From a virus, in the IMG/VR virus record IMGVR_UViG_3300025789_000179, positions 1 through 21,367 of that record: a DNA stretch of 21,367 nt; one strand, written 5' to 3'. The notes under the pieces were generated by a model. The model had not been told where the DNA came from. It was given only the letters and a program-made list of their open reading frames with translations, and searched no databases. This document shows, in pieces, positions 11,566 through 20,999 of this stretch. How positions within the stretch are numbered: the stretch's first letter is position 1; each line of letters opens with the position of its first letter. The position numbers were made by a program, and so were the translations under genes.

Positions 11566-13323
11566 TTATCTCCGATATGTGGGCAAACCGCCCATGTGAC
11601 TTGCGGATGCGCAACCAAAGTTGATCAATTTGTCAGCCTTGACAGTGCCGCCCTTAGCAGACAAATCGCCCCAATCAAATGTAGCGCCAGTGTTCTTGCA
11701 AATTGATGGATTGCACACGCAACTGTTGATGTATTTACATCCAGTTCCGCCACCATTTCCACCAGTTAATTTGGAAAAAGACTTGCCAATTTGCGAGATC
11801 AAACTTGGGCCAGTACCGCACTTGCCAGTGCCGCCAAACAAACCAGCAGCAGTTGAGCCAACGCTGGCCAAGCCAGACAAGGGCGACATGCACATCGTTT
11901 GTTTCGTCGATGTAGGAACGGTGTAGCCCTTCAACAAGTTCGAAATGTTCGACAGCTTGGTCAGTGGGTAGCACTGTTGGTTTTGCAGGATGGTCTGTTG
12001 TTGGCCACCCAGCGTAGACAAAGCATTGATGCAAGCCAGATTCTGCGTTGCAGCCTGACCAGCCAGAGTGCCCATACCAAGGCCAGCAGCCTGACGTGCA
12101 GCCGCTTGTTGAGCCGCCAAGTTGCCAGACGTTTGACCTGCTTGCAACAGATTCGTGTTGAAGGCGTTTTGAGCGCCAGCAGCGGTATTTCCCAACCCGG
12201 CAGCAATTTGGTTTGCCGCGGTTTGTTGGCCACCAAGTGTGCTGCCTGCGTTGATCAGGTTTTGCATTTGTGCCGAGGTCAAAGTTCCGGCTGTTTGGCC
12301 CAAAGTTCCAAGCAAACCTTGTTGCTGTTGAGCCAACGAACCAGCAGTTTGACCAGCAGTCAATGCAGTACCAGCGCACTTCGAAGCAGCGCAAGCGGCC
12401 GTACCAGCCAACTGGCCCAACAACGCTTGTTGCGACTGACCCAAGTTGCCAGCAGTTCCGCCCAGTTGACCCAGCAAACTTTGTTGCGCACCGGCAGCCG
12501 TCAATGCCTGACCGTAGCCTTGGCTTTCCATGCCAGCAATCGTGTTGTTTAGGCACTGCATGGCGTTGGCTTCAACCTGACCCAATACTTGGGCGCCACG
12601 TTGAGAGCCAAACTGACCAGAGCCTACAGCAGCAGCAGTAGCTTGAGGGGCCAAGTTCTGCTGAATGTTCCGCATGGCGATGTCAGACACGTTCTGCACT
12701 TGATTCTTCAAGTACGGATTCATGTAGCACTGAGCCAATTGACCGGGGTTATTTGTTGCGGCTTGTTGCAAGTAAGGGCTGGCAGCGCACAGACCACCGC
12801 GGGAAGCGGCTTGGTTGATCAAAGGCTGTGCAGCACCAACGATGTTGGCGTTCGTGCCTTTGTTCAGATAACCTTGTGCGGCACACAAACCACCCTGAGA
12901 AGCGGCGGCTTGGATGTAAGGGTTAGCGGCACCAGTTGCGCACAGAGAGGCGCCTTGGTTAACGTAAGGGCTGGCGACTTGAGTGCCGCTTGTGGCCAAC
13001 GCTTGGTTGGCGTAGGGCTGCATGGCGCCCAGACCGCTGTTTTGAGTACCTGCTTGAATGTAACCAGCGCCAGCACCAGTGATATTGGTATTAGCAGCGC
13101 ATCCCAAAAGGTTTTGGCCTTGCTGGAAGTTGCCTTGCTGCGCACCAAAGTTCTGTCCAACGGCGTTAAATGCTTGATTCTGAAGGGGTTGAGCGCCAAC
13201 GAACTGACCGCCACTTGGCCCAGTTTGATTGATGCCCTGCGTAGCAAGGCAAGAAAGGTATTTGTTGTAATAACACGGCGCTGTCGTTGCCGTGTTTTGT
13301 GAACTTTGCAGGAGGTTGGCCAT
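11566..13323 (-). CDS. Cys-rich, Ala/Gln/Gly-repeat virion protein, 585 residues
   Basis: Low-complexity, mostly helical protein of Ala, Gln, Gly, Leu and Asn, probably an internal or ejected tail-associated protein by position. Residues about 85-200 contain loose repeats built on NPYIQAAASQGGLCAA-like units. Residues 270-350 contain LLGQLGGTAGNLGQ-like units. It has 19 cysteines, rare in this kind of protein. Four lie in a tight C-terminal cluster, C529-x5-C535-x-C537-x4-C542, which could bind metal or form disulphides. The C-terminal 120 residues are less repetitive and may be a folded domain. AAAGG before the ATG is the ribosome binding site. No enzymatic motif. Confidence 0.7.
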   Translation of the reverse strand: MANLLQSSQNTATTAPCYYNKYLSCLATQGINQTGPSGGQFVGAQPLQNQAFNAVGQNFGAQQGNFQQGQNLLGCAANTNITGAGAGYIQAGTQNSGLGAMQPYANQALATSGTQVASPYVNQGASLCATGAANPYIQAAASQGGLCAAQGYLNKGTNANIVGAAQPLINQAASRGGLCAASPYLQQAATNNPGQLAQCYMNPYLKNQVQNVSDIAMRNIQQNLAPQATAAAVGSGQFGSQRGAQVLGQVEANAMQCLNNTIAGMESQGYGQALTAAGAQQSLLGQLGGTAGNLGQSQQALLGQLAGTAACAASKCAGTALTAGQTAGSLAQQQQGLLGTLGQTAGTLTSAQMQNLINAGSTLGGQQTAANQIAAGLGNTAAGAQNAFNTNLLQAGQTSGNLAAQQAAARQAAGLGMGTLAGQAATQNLACINALSTLGGQQQTILQNQQCYPLTKLSNISNLLKGYTVPTSTKQTMCMSPLSGLASVGSTAAGLFGGTGKCGTGPSLISQIGKSFSKLTGGNGGGTGCKYINSCVCNPSICKNTGATFDWGDLSAKGGTVKADKLINFGCASASHMGGLPTYRR

Positions 13324-13326
13324 TTT

Positions 13327-16300
13327 TTAACCTTTCGCCATTCTGAGGTAATCAAGCGGGCTTTTCGCCTTGGGTGGAATCTTGTTGACAGGCGCAGACC
13401 GCTTGTGCTCTCGCAACTCTTCACGCATTTTATCCAGCAACTTCGATCCTGTCTTGTTGTCACCACCACCTAAAGCGCTAACAAATGCAGCCGGTAGCAC
13501 ATATTCACCGTCCGCAATCTTAGCGGGAACCGGACTTGCAGAGCCGCCATGAGCATGGTGGGGGATCTGATTGCGGAAATGCTCGAGCGCCTGAGCGCCT
13601 GCTTTGCTGGAGCCGTCACCCAACTGGGCCACGGAATCAGCGTCAATCACATAGTCACCATCGTGGAGCATAGCGGGGATGTCGTCCGACTGCCCAGTGC
13701 CTCGCCCAGCGGCGTAATAGCCCGTTTGGCCAGTGATAAATTCTGGGTGATGCCCTTCAGGCGCCTCGGGGTGATAACGCGCTGGAAGGCCTCCTTCAGC
13801 CATTCCGCCCATACCAACAACTGGGCCACCCATTAAATAACCGCGCAGGGCGGGGGTAATCGAATCATACAAGTGTTGCAATTGACGCAGTTTGGCGGCT
13901 TGAATGTATTTTGTGCTTGAGTCAAGACCAGTTGATGCGGGCGATCTCATGGGGGTTGGCTGAAAAGCCTTTTGCGCATCATTGAATACGCTTTGCATGG
14001 TTGGTGTGTTGGCAGAAACCAAGTCATCCACCGCATCAGAAACGCTACCGGCTCCAGCCATGTGAATGAGTCCGCCATGTTTTGAGGTTGGCATGATGGG
14101 TACTTCTTTATTAAAATCGGATGGAGGTATCAAATCTTTATAGTTGACTTCTTCCGGCTTCATTGCAGCAGGCGCTTGAACTGAAGTGCCCATAGCTTGC
14201 TTCAAATCGGGGTCAAGTGAATCATACAGTTGCCTCAAGTCCACCAGTTTGGCGCCATGCAAGGTTGGGACATACGACTTCAAAACCGATTCGGCATTGC
14301 TGAATGTCGGCATCATTGACTGCGCTTTGGCTTGCTGTTGCGCTTGTTGTAAAGCAGTCAATCCAGTCCCTAATCCTTGCAGCGCAGAACTGGTAGAAGC
14401 TTGATTGGAAGCAATAGTGGAATTTGTTGCAGCATTAGCAGCCGCCGAAGCTTCAGCAGCTTTTGCAATCTCGTCTTGAGTCTGCGTAGACAAGTCATTG
14501 ATATTTTGGTTGGTCGTATCCAAACCGGCTTGGGTTTGTTGCTGGTAAGCATCTAGCTGACCTTGCACAGTTGCAATGCCTTGCTCATCCAAATTCTTGA
14601 CCTGATCAATAGCGTCACCAAAACTGGTGCCCATGTCGGTCAAAGATTTTGCAAGATCAGCCTGAGCAGAACTTAGATTCTGGAAATCAGATTGTTGTTG
14701 GCCAGACAACTGACCAAAATCAGTTTTTTCTTGGTCAGACAAGTTGGCCACATTCTGGTTGGTCGATGCCAAGGCCTCGTTGGTGGCTTGCTGGTTGGTG
14801 TTGATTGTGTTAGTCAAACCACTTGTTGCAGCCTCAAGGTTGCTCTGGCTGGTGGCGGACGCATTATCAATCGCTTGCTGCAAGTTTCCAGTATCTTGGG
14901 CTTCTTGTGTTGCTTGTGCTTTTTGAGCATCAGAAAGACCATTAAACGCATCCTGCGTGGCTTGGTCAGATGCCGCTAACTTTTGGTCAAACGTAGAGGA
15001 CAAGTCGCCAATAGTGGATGTCAGACCAGCTTGAACGGAATTGATGGCATCAGTCAAACTCGTACCTTGAGCCGCCAAAGCCTGAGCTTGTTGTTGTTGT
15101 TCCTGTGACAACTGACCAAACTGAGCCTGTGTATTTGCATCAGATTGCGCCAACTGATTGGTGAACTGACTAGAAAGAGCGTTTAAACCAGACTGATTTT
15201 CTTGCGCAACTTGGTTGATAGCATCGGTCAATGAAGCACCTTGAGCAGTCAATGCCGCGGCTTGTTGTTGCTGTTCTTGCGTTAACTGACCAAATTGTTG
15301 TTGTGTTTGTTGATCAGATTGATTCAACTGATTAGTAAACTGGGTTGACAACGCATTCAAACCGGCTTGGTTCTGCTGAGACACTTGGTTGATAGCGTCT
15401 TGCAGGCTAACGCCTTGCTGTTGAAGCGCTGCCACATCAGATTTTTCTTGCGCTGACATGCCAGACAGTTGGTTTTCCGTCTGTGCTTGGTTGTTTGCAA
15501 CTGTGCCAGACAGACCACTTAGGCCTGACTGCAAGCCAGAAACTTGTCCAGTTAAACTGGATAGGTTGTTCTGCACAATCTGGTTGACCTGATCAGCAGT
15601 CATGCCGGGATTGGCGGCCATCGCAGATTGAATGTCGGCCTTTACTTGCGCTTCAGATAAACCGGGGTTAGCCGCCATCTGTTGGGCAACAATGTTCTGA
15701 ACTTCAGAAGCCGACAAACCAGACGAACCAGAAGATGTTGGGATAGAAAGCGACAAGCCGCCGGTATCACCAGAAGTGTCTGTGTTGTCGTTTGTTGACG
15801 TGTCAGTTCCGCTTGTAGATTGAGAATCTGTATTGTCCAGATTTCCAATCGTGCCTAAATCAATTGTCTGGCCGGTTTTTGCAGCAGCCGCTAATTCCGC
15901 ATCAGTCATTGGAGGTGCACTGCCGGGGACATTGGTCAATCCCGCCGTCATCGGGCCAGCAGGGCCAGCCGCAGTTAAACTGGGGTTTGAGAACACCAGA
16001 TTGCCATTGGCATCAGTGGTTAGACCAGTTCCAGCCAGTGGATCATTAGAGGCTACTGTGGTTGAAGGCAATCCGCCACTTGGAATGGTGGTGTCAGGGC
16101 TTCCATTGTCTGGATTCAAGCTGGAACTGTTCATAGTTCCAATACCGCCAGTTTGACCGGCAGTAGGATTGCCAGCTAAATCTTTTAATGCGCCGCTGAT
16201 CTGGCTGCCAACGTAGTTGCTACCAGCGCCGATTGCAGCATTGGTCAAAATTTGTGTTGGGTCTGCACCCTTCAAAGCAGCAGAAGTGGCGGCACCAGCA

Positions 16301-17334
16301 GCACCCGCCAAAGGCGATGACAATAAGTTTGCCCCATTCTGGCCAAGCCCGGAAGAAACACCGCTACCAATACCGCTGATCAACGCATTGGTTGGGCTGG
16401 CACCAGTCACCATATTACCGACTGTTGAGCCAATGGTATTTGAAATTCCAGTTGTTAGGCCTTTATTCTGACAGACAAGGCAAGAAATAGTCGGGGACAC
16501 CAAGTTACTGACATTACTTCCAACCACACCGCCAACAAGACCCAAAGCACCGCTCTCGAGGGCTTTCGTGGGGTCTTGGCCAGATGCCAAAGACAAACCA
16601 GTCTTTAGTGCGGCATTCTTGATCGCCTGATCGGAAGGCATCAAGTTAAGGTTTGACAATGGGCTGGCGGCAGCATCGGCGGCTCCAGCACCCGCTCCAG
16701 CGCCAGCGGCTGTTGCGGCATCTATACCGGTGCCAATTCCAGCATCGGCTAAAGCGGCTTGAGTGGCCGCTGTACCGGCAGCATAATCACCAGCACCTAA
16801 AAGGCCAGCCTCCGCACCGCCGCTAGCTAATAACTCAGGCAATAACTCAGGGGCAAGCAACAATGCGCCAATACCAAGAATTCCACCCAAACCTCCACCA
16901 AAAAACCCACCGCCACCACCCCCCACCGCTGCCTTACTTGTGATGTTGCCTGTATTGGGGTCAACACTGTAGCCGTAATTATTGTCAAGACCACTTGTAA
17001 TCCGACCTTGCGTGTCGTATGTGATCCCGTTTTGGCCTCCGCCGTAGCTAATCAAGTTTCCATTGTAGTCGTACTGCGCCTGCAGGCCGGGAATTGTTTC
17101 ACTGTATGTGCCAATGTTGGCAATCTGATCGGGGGTCAGGTTGCTCCAACCTAACGAAGACATGTTGCCATACTGAGAAGCCGGAGCAGGGGCAGGGGCA
17201 GGGGCGGGGGCGGGAGATGCGCCAGCCGAAGTGGTGGCAGCACCACCAGTAACAATCGGATTGGATAGCGGAGGCGTATATGGGCTGCAACAAAATGCAC
17301 AGCAATACGCTCTGTTAATTGTAGTTCCGCGCAT
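13327..17334 (-). CDS. Giant coiled-coil virion protein (tape-measure/pilot-like), 1335 residues
   Basis: I start at 17334 (MRGTTINRAYCC) because GGGG precedes that ATG at the right distance; the longer in-frame start at 17379 would overlap the upstream gene by 43 bases. Order of parts: CCAFCC near the N-terminus; a PAPAPA linker (41-52); YD-repeat-like YDYNGNLISY and YDTQGRITS (88-133); Gly-rich hydrophobic segment (138-170); Ala/Gly-rich region to about 460; Gln/Ser/Asn-rich coiled coil (about 560-1060) with three 58-residue tandem repeats; two LYDS(L/I) motifs; and two 36-residue C-terminal repeats ending near 1304. Composition fits a tape-measure-like or DNA-ejection pilot protein. In a short-tailed phage it would be carried in the capsid or neck and injected. 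That role is inferred. Confidence 0.75.
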   Translation of the reverse strand: MRGTTINRAYCCAFCCSPYTPPLSNPIVTGGAATTSAGASPAPAPAPAPAPASQYGNMSSLGWSNLTPDQIANIGTYSETIPGLQAQYDYNGNLISYGGGQNGITYDTQGRITSGLDNNYGYSVDPNTGNITSKAAVGGGGGGFFGGGLGGILGIGALLLAPELLPELLASGGAEAGLLGAGDYAAGTAATQAALADAGIGTGIDAATAAGAGAGAGAADAAASPLSNLNLMPSDQAIKNAALKTGLSLASGQDPTKALESGALGLVGGVVGSNVSNLVSPTISCLVCQNKGLTTGISNTIGSTVGNMVTGASPTNALISGIGSGVSSGLGQNGANLLSSPLAGAAGAATSAALKGADPTQILTNAAIGAGSNYVGSQISGALKDLAGNPTAGQTGGIGTMNSSSLNPDNGSPDTTIPSGGLPSTTVASNDPLAGTGLTTDANGNLVFSNPSLTAAGPAGPMTAGLTNVPGSAPPMTDAELAAAAKTGQTIDLGTIGNLDNTDSQSTSGTDTSTNDNTDTSGDTGGLSLSIPTSSGSSGLSASEVQNIVAQQMAANPGLSEAQVKADIQSAMAANPGMTADQVNQIVQNNLSSLTGQVSGLQSGLSGLSGTVANNQAQTENQLSGMSAQEKSDVAALQQQGVSLQDAINQVSQQNQAGLNALSTQFTNQLNQSDQQTQQQFGQLTQEQQQQAAALTAQGASLTDAINQVAQENQSGLNALSSQFTNQLAQSDANTQAQFGQLSQEQQQQAQALAAQGTSLTDAINSVQAGLTSTIGDLSSTFDQKLAASDQATQDAFNGLSDAQKAQATQEAQDTGNLQQAIDNASATSQSNLEAATSGLTNTINTNQQATNEALASTNQNVANLSDQEKTDFGQLSGQQQSDFQNLSSAQADLAKSLTDMGTSFGDAIDQVKNLDEQGIATVQGQLDAYQQQTQAGLDTTNQNINDLSTQTQDEIAKAAEASAAANAATNSTIASNQASTSSALQGLGTGLTALQQAQQQAKAQSMMPTFSNAESVLKSYVPTLHGAKLVDLRQLYDSLDPDLKQAMGTSVQAPAAMKPEEVNYKDLIPPSDFNKEVPIMPTSKHGGLIHMAGAGSVSDAVDDLVSANTPTMQSVFNDAQKAFQPTPMRSPASTGLDSSTKYIQAAKLRQLQHLYDSITPALRGYLMGGPVVGMGGMAEGGLPARYHPEAPEGHHPEFITGQTGYYAAGRGTGQSDDIPAMLHDGDYVIDADSVAQLGDGSSKAGAQALEHFRNQIPHHAHGGSASPVPAKIADGEYVLPAAFVSALGGGDNKTGSKLLDKMREELREHKRSAPVNKIPPKAKSPLDYLRMAKG
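13423..13680 (-). repeat. Two 36-residue C-terminal repeats in the giant virion protein
   Basis: Residues 1219-1254 (13680-13573) and 1269-1304 (13530-13423) share the pattern P-A-x4-D-G-[DE]-Y-V-[IL]-x-A-x2-V-x2-L-G-x-G with matching length, separated by 14 residues rich in His and Gly. The same type of motif is known at the C-termini of other phage tail or virion proteins. It is a protein-level duplication; the DNA has diverged. Confidence 0.75.
14908..15429 (-). repeat. Three 58-residue (174-base) tandem repeats
   Basis: Units at 15429-15256, 15255-15082 and 15081-14908 encode residues 636-693, 694-751 and 752-809. Units 1 and 2 are highly similar (GLNALS-QFTNQL, QSD, Q-QFGQL, QEQQQQA). 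Unit 3 is divergent but keeps exact length and the A-x2-QG-x-SL-x-DAIN pattern. A weaker fourth unit may follow. The repeats extend a coiled coil, the kind of array whose copy number can set a measured length. Confidence 0.8.
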
Positions 17335-17336
17335 AT

Positions 17337-17570
17337 TTACCCCGTGATACTCATAATGCCGCACATGGCTTCTGCCCAACCACGCCAGTCCTTGAACTGA
17401 CGTGCATCAGGGATGCCCGACTGCGTGAAGTAACCGATGCCGTTTAACCCGTCGACCCAGTCCATCCAATGTTCTTCGTCGACATGCCCAAGCTGATTGG
17501 GAGCAAACAACTCCTCCATCAGTTTGCAATAGGTGTCCCAAGTCATTCCGCGGGGATCGTATGTGACCAA
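17337..17570 (-). CDS. Small Trp-rich hypothetical protein, TTG start
   Basis: A 77-residue acidic protein with five tryptophans (MTWDTY, HWMDWVDG, KDWRGWAEAM) and two cysteines. Its start is TTG at 17570, supported by AAAGGGGAA seven bases upstream; the first in-frame ATG (codon 9) has no such site. It sits between the stabilisation protein and the giant virion gene with short gaps. Probably a small virion assembly or connector factor because of position; no family recognised. Confidence 0.65.
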   Translation of the reverse strand: MVTYDPRGMTWDTYCKLMEELFAPNQLGHVDEEHWMDWVDGLNGIGYFTQSGIPDARQFKDWRGWAEAMCGIMSITG

Positions 17571-17581
17571 TTTATTCCCCT

Positions 17582-19558
17582 TTAAGGATTGCCGGTGCCG
17601 CGCACATCGCCTGTGTCGACGCTCAGAATGATCTTGCCCAATTGGTAGTCGCCATTGAACGTGTTCGACTCAAACCGCAACCGCATTTCACGACGTTGTT
17701 CACGCATATCAATCTTGAGCGTTGAAGACGTGAAATTGTAAGGGCTAGAGGGCTGGTCGACATCGTCGGCATAACCCTTACCTGTAACAATTACATCCAT
17801 TTGGCCGTTCTGTACAAAGTCAGGCTCAATACGCTCTAAGCGAGTCCAGTTGTTGTCACCCGGCTGTTGAGTCGAGCCAACCAACCCAGCCAAACCACCA
17901 AGGCTTGGTGTCTCAAACATCGAATAGATTGCATCGACGTTCGTCAAATAAACCTGATCTGTGCCGGTTTCGTGTTGCCATACTGTATAGCCATTGGCAT
18001 ACAAAGTTGTGGCCCCTACGGCCGTTCCTGTGGGGTTGTTGACGGTATATGTGCCAGTCCCGCCAGTTCCAGTTCCTTGAGCGGTGATGACCATCTGGTC
18101 TAGGACGCCCAGACCTTGCAGAATCTGGCCCACAAAGATGGTTCCATAGTTCATGGCGGTGACGGTCAACGTCGTACCGCTCACCGAGCCTTGGAACGAA
18201 ACAATTGGAGTGGCGTCCGTGCCGCCCCAGATAGGTTTGGGGAACACTTCGGTAAAGATGCCAGCCGAGCGACGAGAGCCGGGTGCAGAACCAGCGTCAT
18301 ACCATGTCTTCTCACGCACGTTATAGATCACCGCATCGGTGCATTCTGTGGCGTCACCGCGGGGATAAAACCACCAAATTTCACCCCAACGTGGAACCTT
18401 TGTACACCAGACTTTTTGGCGCTGGCTGAAGTTGACGTTGTCAAAGAACCAGTTCAGGTTTTGCGTGTTTGGTATTTCTTGAACAGTACCGTTGTACATC
18501 AAGAACCGGTCAACGCCGCACCAGTAGTAAATGCCATCGTATTCAATGACAGAACTGGACGACATGATCGAACTTTGCTGGGTCAATAAGTCATAGCGCC
18601 AGTAGAGCGTAGACGTTCCCACGTTTTGGGGCGCATAGGACACGCGTATAACCGAATCCAGCGACCAAAACAGCCCAGAGGGTGATGTAGTACCACCACG
18701 AACTGGAAGCCCCTTCACGATCTTTGTAGAGGCTACGTTGTTGGCGTTTGAGTCAGCACTTGTCCAGTTGGTGAAGTCACCAGCCGCAGAGTTTTGGATC
18801 AGGCCATTGTTGCCGTACACAAAAAGGTATGGGTAAAGCATCACAACACCGCCGGACACGGAGATGTTGTTGTCAAAGGTCAATGTCACCGTGCCGGATG
18901 CGGTGGCGGCGTTGTTCAAAGTTGCCGTCCAAACACCGGCCACGATGGCCGCGGACACCACATAAGTGTTGGCAGGGATACCAGTTCCGGTGACGGTCAC
19001 ACCCGCCCCAATCCCAGAGATGGTGGTAGCGAACGTGACTGTCTTTTGTGTTGCAGTCGTTGTCCCTGCGGCCGTAAAAACACCGACGGGCGCTAGAGTT
19101 GTACCAGTAAACGGCCCGAACAAAGGACGTGTATTGACGGTGCTTGAGATGAAGTTCAGATTCTGTCCGGGGTGAGCAATTAACTGAAGAGCATTCCCAC
19201 CGGTTGAGTCCCAACCAATGTCAAACTGCCACAAGTTATTGGCGTTTGGGGTGAACGATGAACTCAGCGAAAACGGTGTTGGCCCAGTACCAATGGCCGT
19301 CACGTTGTTGGTGACCCATTGTTGAATGCCCGCGCTATAGCCCGAGATGATGTAGTTGAGGCCGTTTGAGGCGCTCATGGTAAGACCACGAGAGATGCCT
19401 GAAGCGTTCAAAAAGGCGCCGGAGTAGCCACCAATTTTTCTGGGCAAGCCACGCTGGAAACGCACCCACTCACCGTCGACATAGGACGGCGCAGCAAATT
19501 GAGTTCCATCCCGCTGTATACCCGGCGGGATTTGTAGGGCTATGACTTTAGAGGTCAA
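17582..19558 (-). CDS. P22-gp10-like neck/tail stabilisation protein
   Basis: A 658-residue protein starting [20 protein letters not shown]. The N-terminal region ([21 protein letters not shown]), the repeated aromatic beta segments ([20 protein letters not shown]) and the later [20 protein letters not shown] resemble the phage stabilisation/tail-needle-platform family typified by P22 gp10, which seals the neck in short-tailed virions. Two Gly/Thr-rich inserts interrupt the fold: one near residues 157-230 ([18 protein letters not shown]) and one near 455-507, the latter shared with the next gene upstream. The start is TTG and overlaps the upstream stop (TTGA). No ATG lies nearby in frame, and GGGGG lies about ten bases upstream. 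Confidence 0.75.
   Translation of the reverse strand: MTSKVIALQIPPGIQRDGTQFAAPSYVDGEWVRFQRGLPRKIGGYSGAFLNASGISRGLTMSASNGLNYIISGYSAGIQQWVTNNVTAIGTGPTPFSLSSSFTPNANNLWQFDIGWDSTGGNALQLIAHPGQNLNFISSTVNTRPLFGPFTGTTLAPVGVFTAAGTTTATQKTVTFATTISGIGAGVTVTGTGIPANTYVVSAAIVAGVWTATLNNAATASGTVTLTFDNNISVSGGVVMLYPYLFVYGNNGLIQNSAAGDFTNWTSADSNANNVASTKIVKGLPVRGGTTSPSGLFWSLDSVIRVSYAPQNVGTSTLYWRYDLLTQQSSIMSSSSVIEYDGIYYWCGVDRFLMYNGTVQEIPNTQNLNWFFDNVNFSQRQKVWCTKVPRWGEIWWFYPRGDATECTDAVIYNVREKTWYDAGSAPGSRRSAGIFTEVFPKPIWGGTDATPIVSFQGSVSGTTLTVTAMNYGTIFVGQILQGLGVLDQMVITAQGTGTGGTGTYTVNNPTGTAVGATTLYANGYTVWQHETGTDQVYLTNVDAIYSMFETPSLGGLAGLVGSTQQPGDNNWTRLERIEPDFVQNGQMDVIVTGKGYADDVDQPSSPYNFTSSTLKIDMREQRREMRLRFESNTFNGDYQLGKIILSVDTGDVRGTGNP
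18041..18196 (-). repeat. 52-residue beta-rich module, copy 1
   Basis: This stretch encodes [13 protein letters not shown], then [11 protein letters not shown] and [12 protein letters not shown]. An equal-length relative (156 bases) lies at 20665-20820 in the adjacent fibre-like gene. The pattern is common in phage tail and neck proteins as a removable insert. Here it interrupts the stabilisation protein. Confidence 0.75.
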
Positions 19559-20991
19559 AATGTGCCCCCGCTGATACCGCTAAACACGGTCAGTCCAGTT
19601 GAACTGAAGTAAGCTTGCTCAGAGCCGTTGATCGTGATACCCACTTGGTTTGAGTTGGGCAAATACAAACCAGTTGTCAGGTTACCCACAAAGTTCAGCG
19701 AGGGGTTAGTCGATGATCCCACGCTCAAGGTCAGCGAGGTGACGTTGTTGGACACAGTCGAAACAGCGTAGACGTTCGTGCCATCGCACACCATCGCAAC
19801 GGTTGAGCCGTTGGGGATAGTTGTTGTTGCACCACCGCCAACGCTTGTCTTGAAAGTCAGCGTGTATGAACCAGTTGTGTTGTTGGTGATGACGTAGAAC
19901 TGAACCGTGGAAGGAACAACCACGTTTGTGTTTTGGCTCAGGACACCTGAGTATTCTTGCAACGTATAAGAGGCTTGGCTGGATGTCAGCGTAATCGTGG
20001 CGCCAGCGCCGGTCACTGAGATTTGTTCTTGCGTGAAAGAGAAGATCGCGCTTTGGCCATAGCCCCAAGAGTTGTATGTTGACGTACCGTCGGACACCAA
20101 GGCAAATGACTCACCGATTTGCAACTGGGTTGAATTTGAAATGCCGTCAATCGTGTCCGAACCAGAGGTCTGAACCGTCAAGATACCGGTGCCGTTGTTC
20201 TTGACAATGGTGAACCAATTCGCGCCAACACCTGATGCACTTGGCAAAGTAATCGTGCCAGCACCACCTTCCCACACAGACAACTGTGACTGAGCGTTTG
20301 CGCTCAGGGTAGAACTGGAGTAGTAACTGGTGATGGGTGTGATGGTGTTCAGCGTTGCGCCCAGAGCCTCTAAGCCATATCCAGCCAACTGTGAGGCGTT
20401 GGCGGATGACGTACCAGCACCCAACTGAACCTCAGTCCATGTACCGTTGACAGTTGAGTTGTTTGTCAGCCAAATGTAGTACGCAATCCCGGAGGCCACG
20501 GACACGATGGTGTTGCCAGAAGTGTCAGCCACCGTGAATGAGTTTGAACCCACGTTGCGCACGATGATGGCTTGGCCGGTCGACACCTGAGTGGCAGGGG
20601 GCAACTCCAAAAGCAACGCAGAGGCCGTAATAGCCTCAGCCGTGCCGATTGTTTGCGAGATGCTGATGGTGTATGTGCCTGTGCCGCCAGAACCGCTTCC
20701 AAGGGCTGTAATGGTCGTTCCTGAAGCGATATTCGTTCCGGTGATCACTTGACCCACGGCAATCGTTCCAGAGGTCACAGAGGTCACAGTCAACGTCACG
20801 CCTGAGATTGTTCCGCGGAAAACCGCACCACCGATGGTGGCAGTCACGTCAATGATGTTGGCCGAAACAACCGTGTTGTTGCCGTTGATGGGCCACGACA
20901 AGGGCGTGTTAGCGCTGATCGTCAGCGACTCGTAAGAGACTTGGCTCGGTGAAATTGTTTGGCCGGTAAACGGACTGATATATGTGGTCAT
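19555..20991 (-). CDS. Fibre-like virion protein, 478 residues
   Basis: A Ser/Thr/Gly-rich, almost wholly beta protein. The N-terminus ([20 protein letters not shown]) probably attaches it to the neck or tail. Residues about 57-108 are the 52-residue module, and [20 protein letters not shown] and similar stretches look like beta-prism or beta-helix strands. The C-terminus ([17 protein letters not shown], then [20 protein letters not shown]) resembles the region before the chaperone or tip in tail fibres and spikes. This suggests a receptor-contacting or neck-fibre role, inferred. No catalytic or intramolecular-chaperone domain is present, so the tip may come from another protein. The ATG has TAAGG upstream and follows the adaptor gene closely. 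Confidence 0.7.
   Translation of the reverse strand: MTTYISPFTGQTISPSQVSYESLTISANTPLSWPINGNNTVVSANIIDVTATIGGAVFRGTISGVTLTVTSVTSGTIAVGQVITGTNIASGTTITALGSGSGGTGTYTISISQTIGTAEAITASALLLELPPATQVSTGQAIIVRNVGSNSFTVADTSGNTIVSVASGIAYYIWLTNNSTVNGTWTEVQLGAGTSSANASQLAGYGLEALGATLNTITPITSYYSSSTLSANAQSQLSVWEGGAGTITLPSASGVGANWFTIVKNNGTGILTVQTSGSDTIDGISNSTQLQIGESFALVSDGTSTYNSWGYGQSAIFSFTQEQISVTGAGATITLTSSQASYTLQEYSGVLSQNTNVVVPSTVQFYVITNNTTGSYTLTFKTSVGGGATTTIPNGSTVAMVCDGTNVYAVSTVSNNVTSLTLSVGSSTNPSLNFVGNLTTGLYLPNSNQVGITINGSEQAYFSSTGLTVFSGISGGTF
20665..20820 (-). repeat. 52-residue beta-rich module, copy 2
   Basis: Encodes [14 protein letters not shown], then [11 protein letters not shown] and [12 protein letters not shown]. 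It has the same length and pattern as 18041-18196 and sits early in the fibre-like protein, between an N-terminal anchor and the beta-rich body. Confidence 0.75.
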
Positions 20992-20999
20992 GGTTTGCC

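Noticed and set aside
11899-13302. Long plus-strand frames antisense to the Cys-rich virion gene
   Set aside because: Repetitive Ala/Gln codons on the other strand leave few stops in all frames; no start signals or protein-like features.
14908-15429. CRISPR array
   Set aside because: The 174-base units are diverged, coding and contiguous with no spacers, and no cas genes are present. The PD-(D/E)XK nuclease lacks the Cas4 cysteines.
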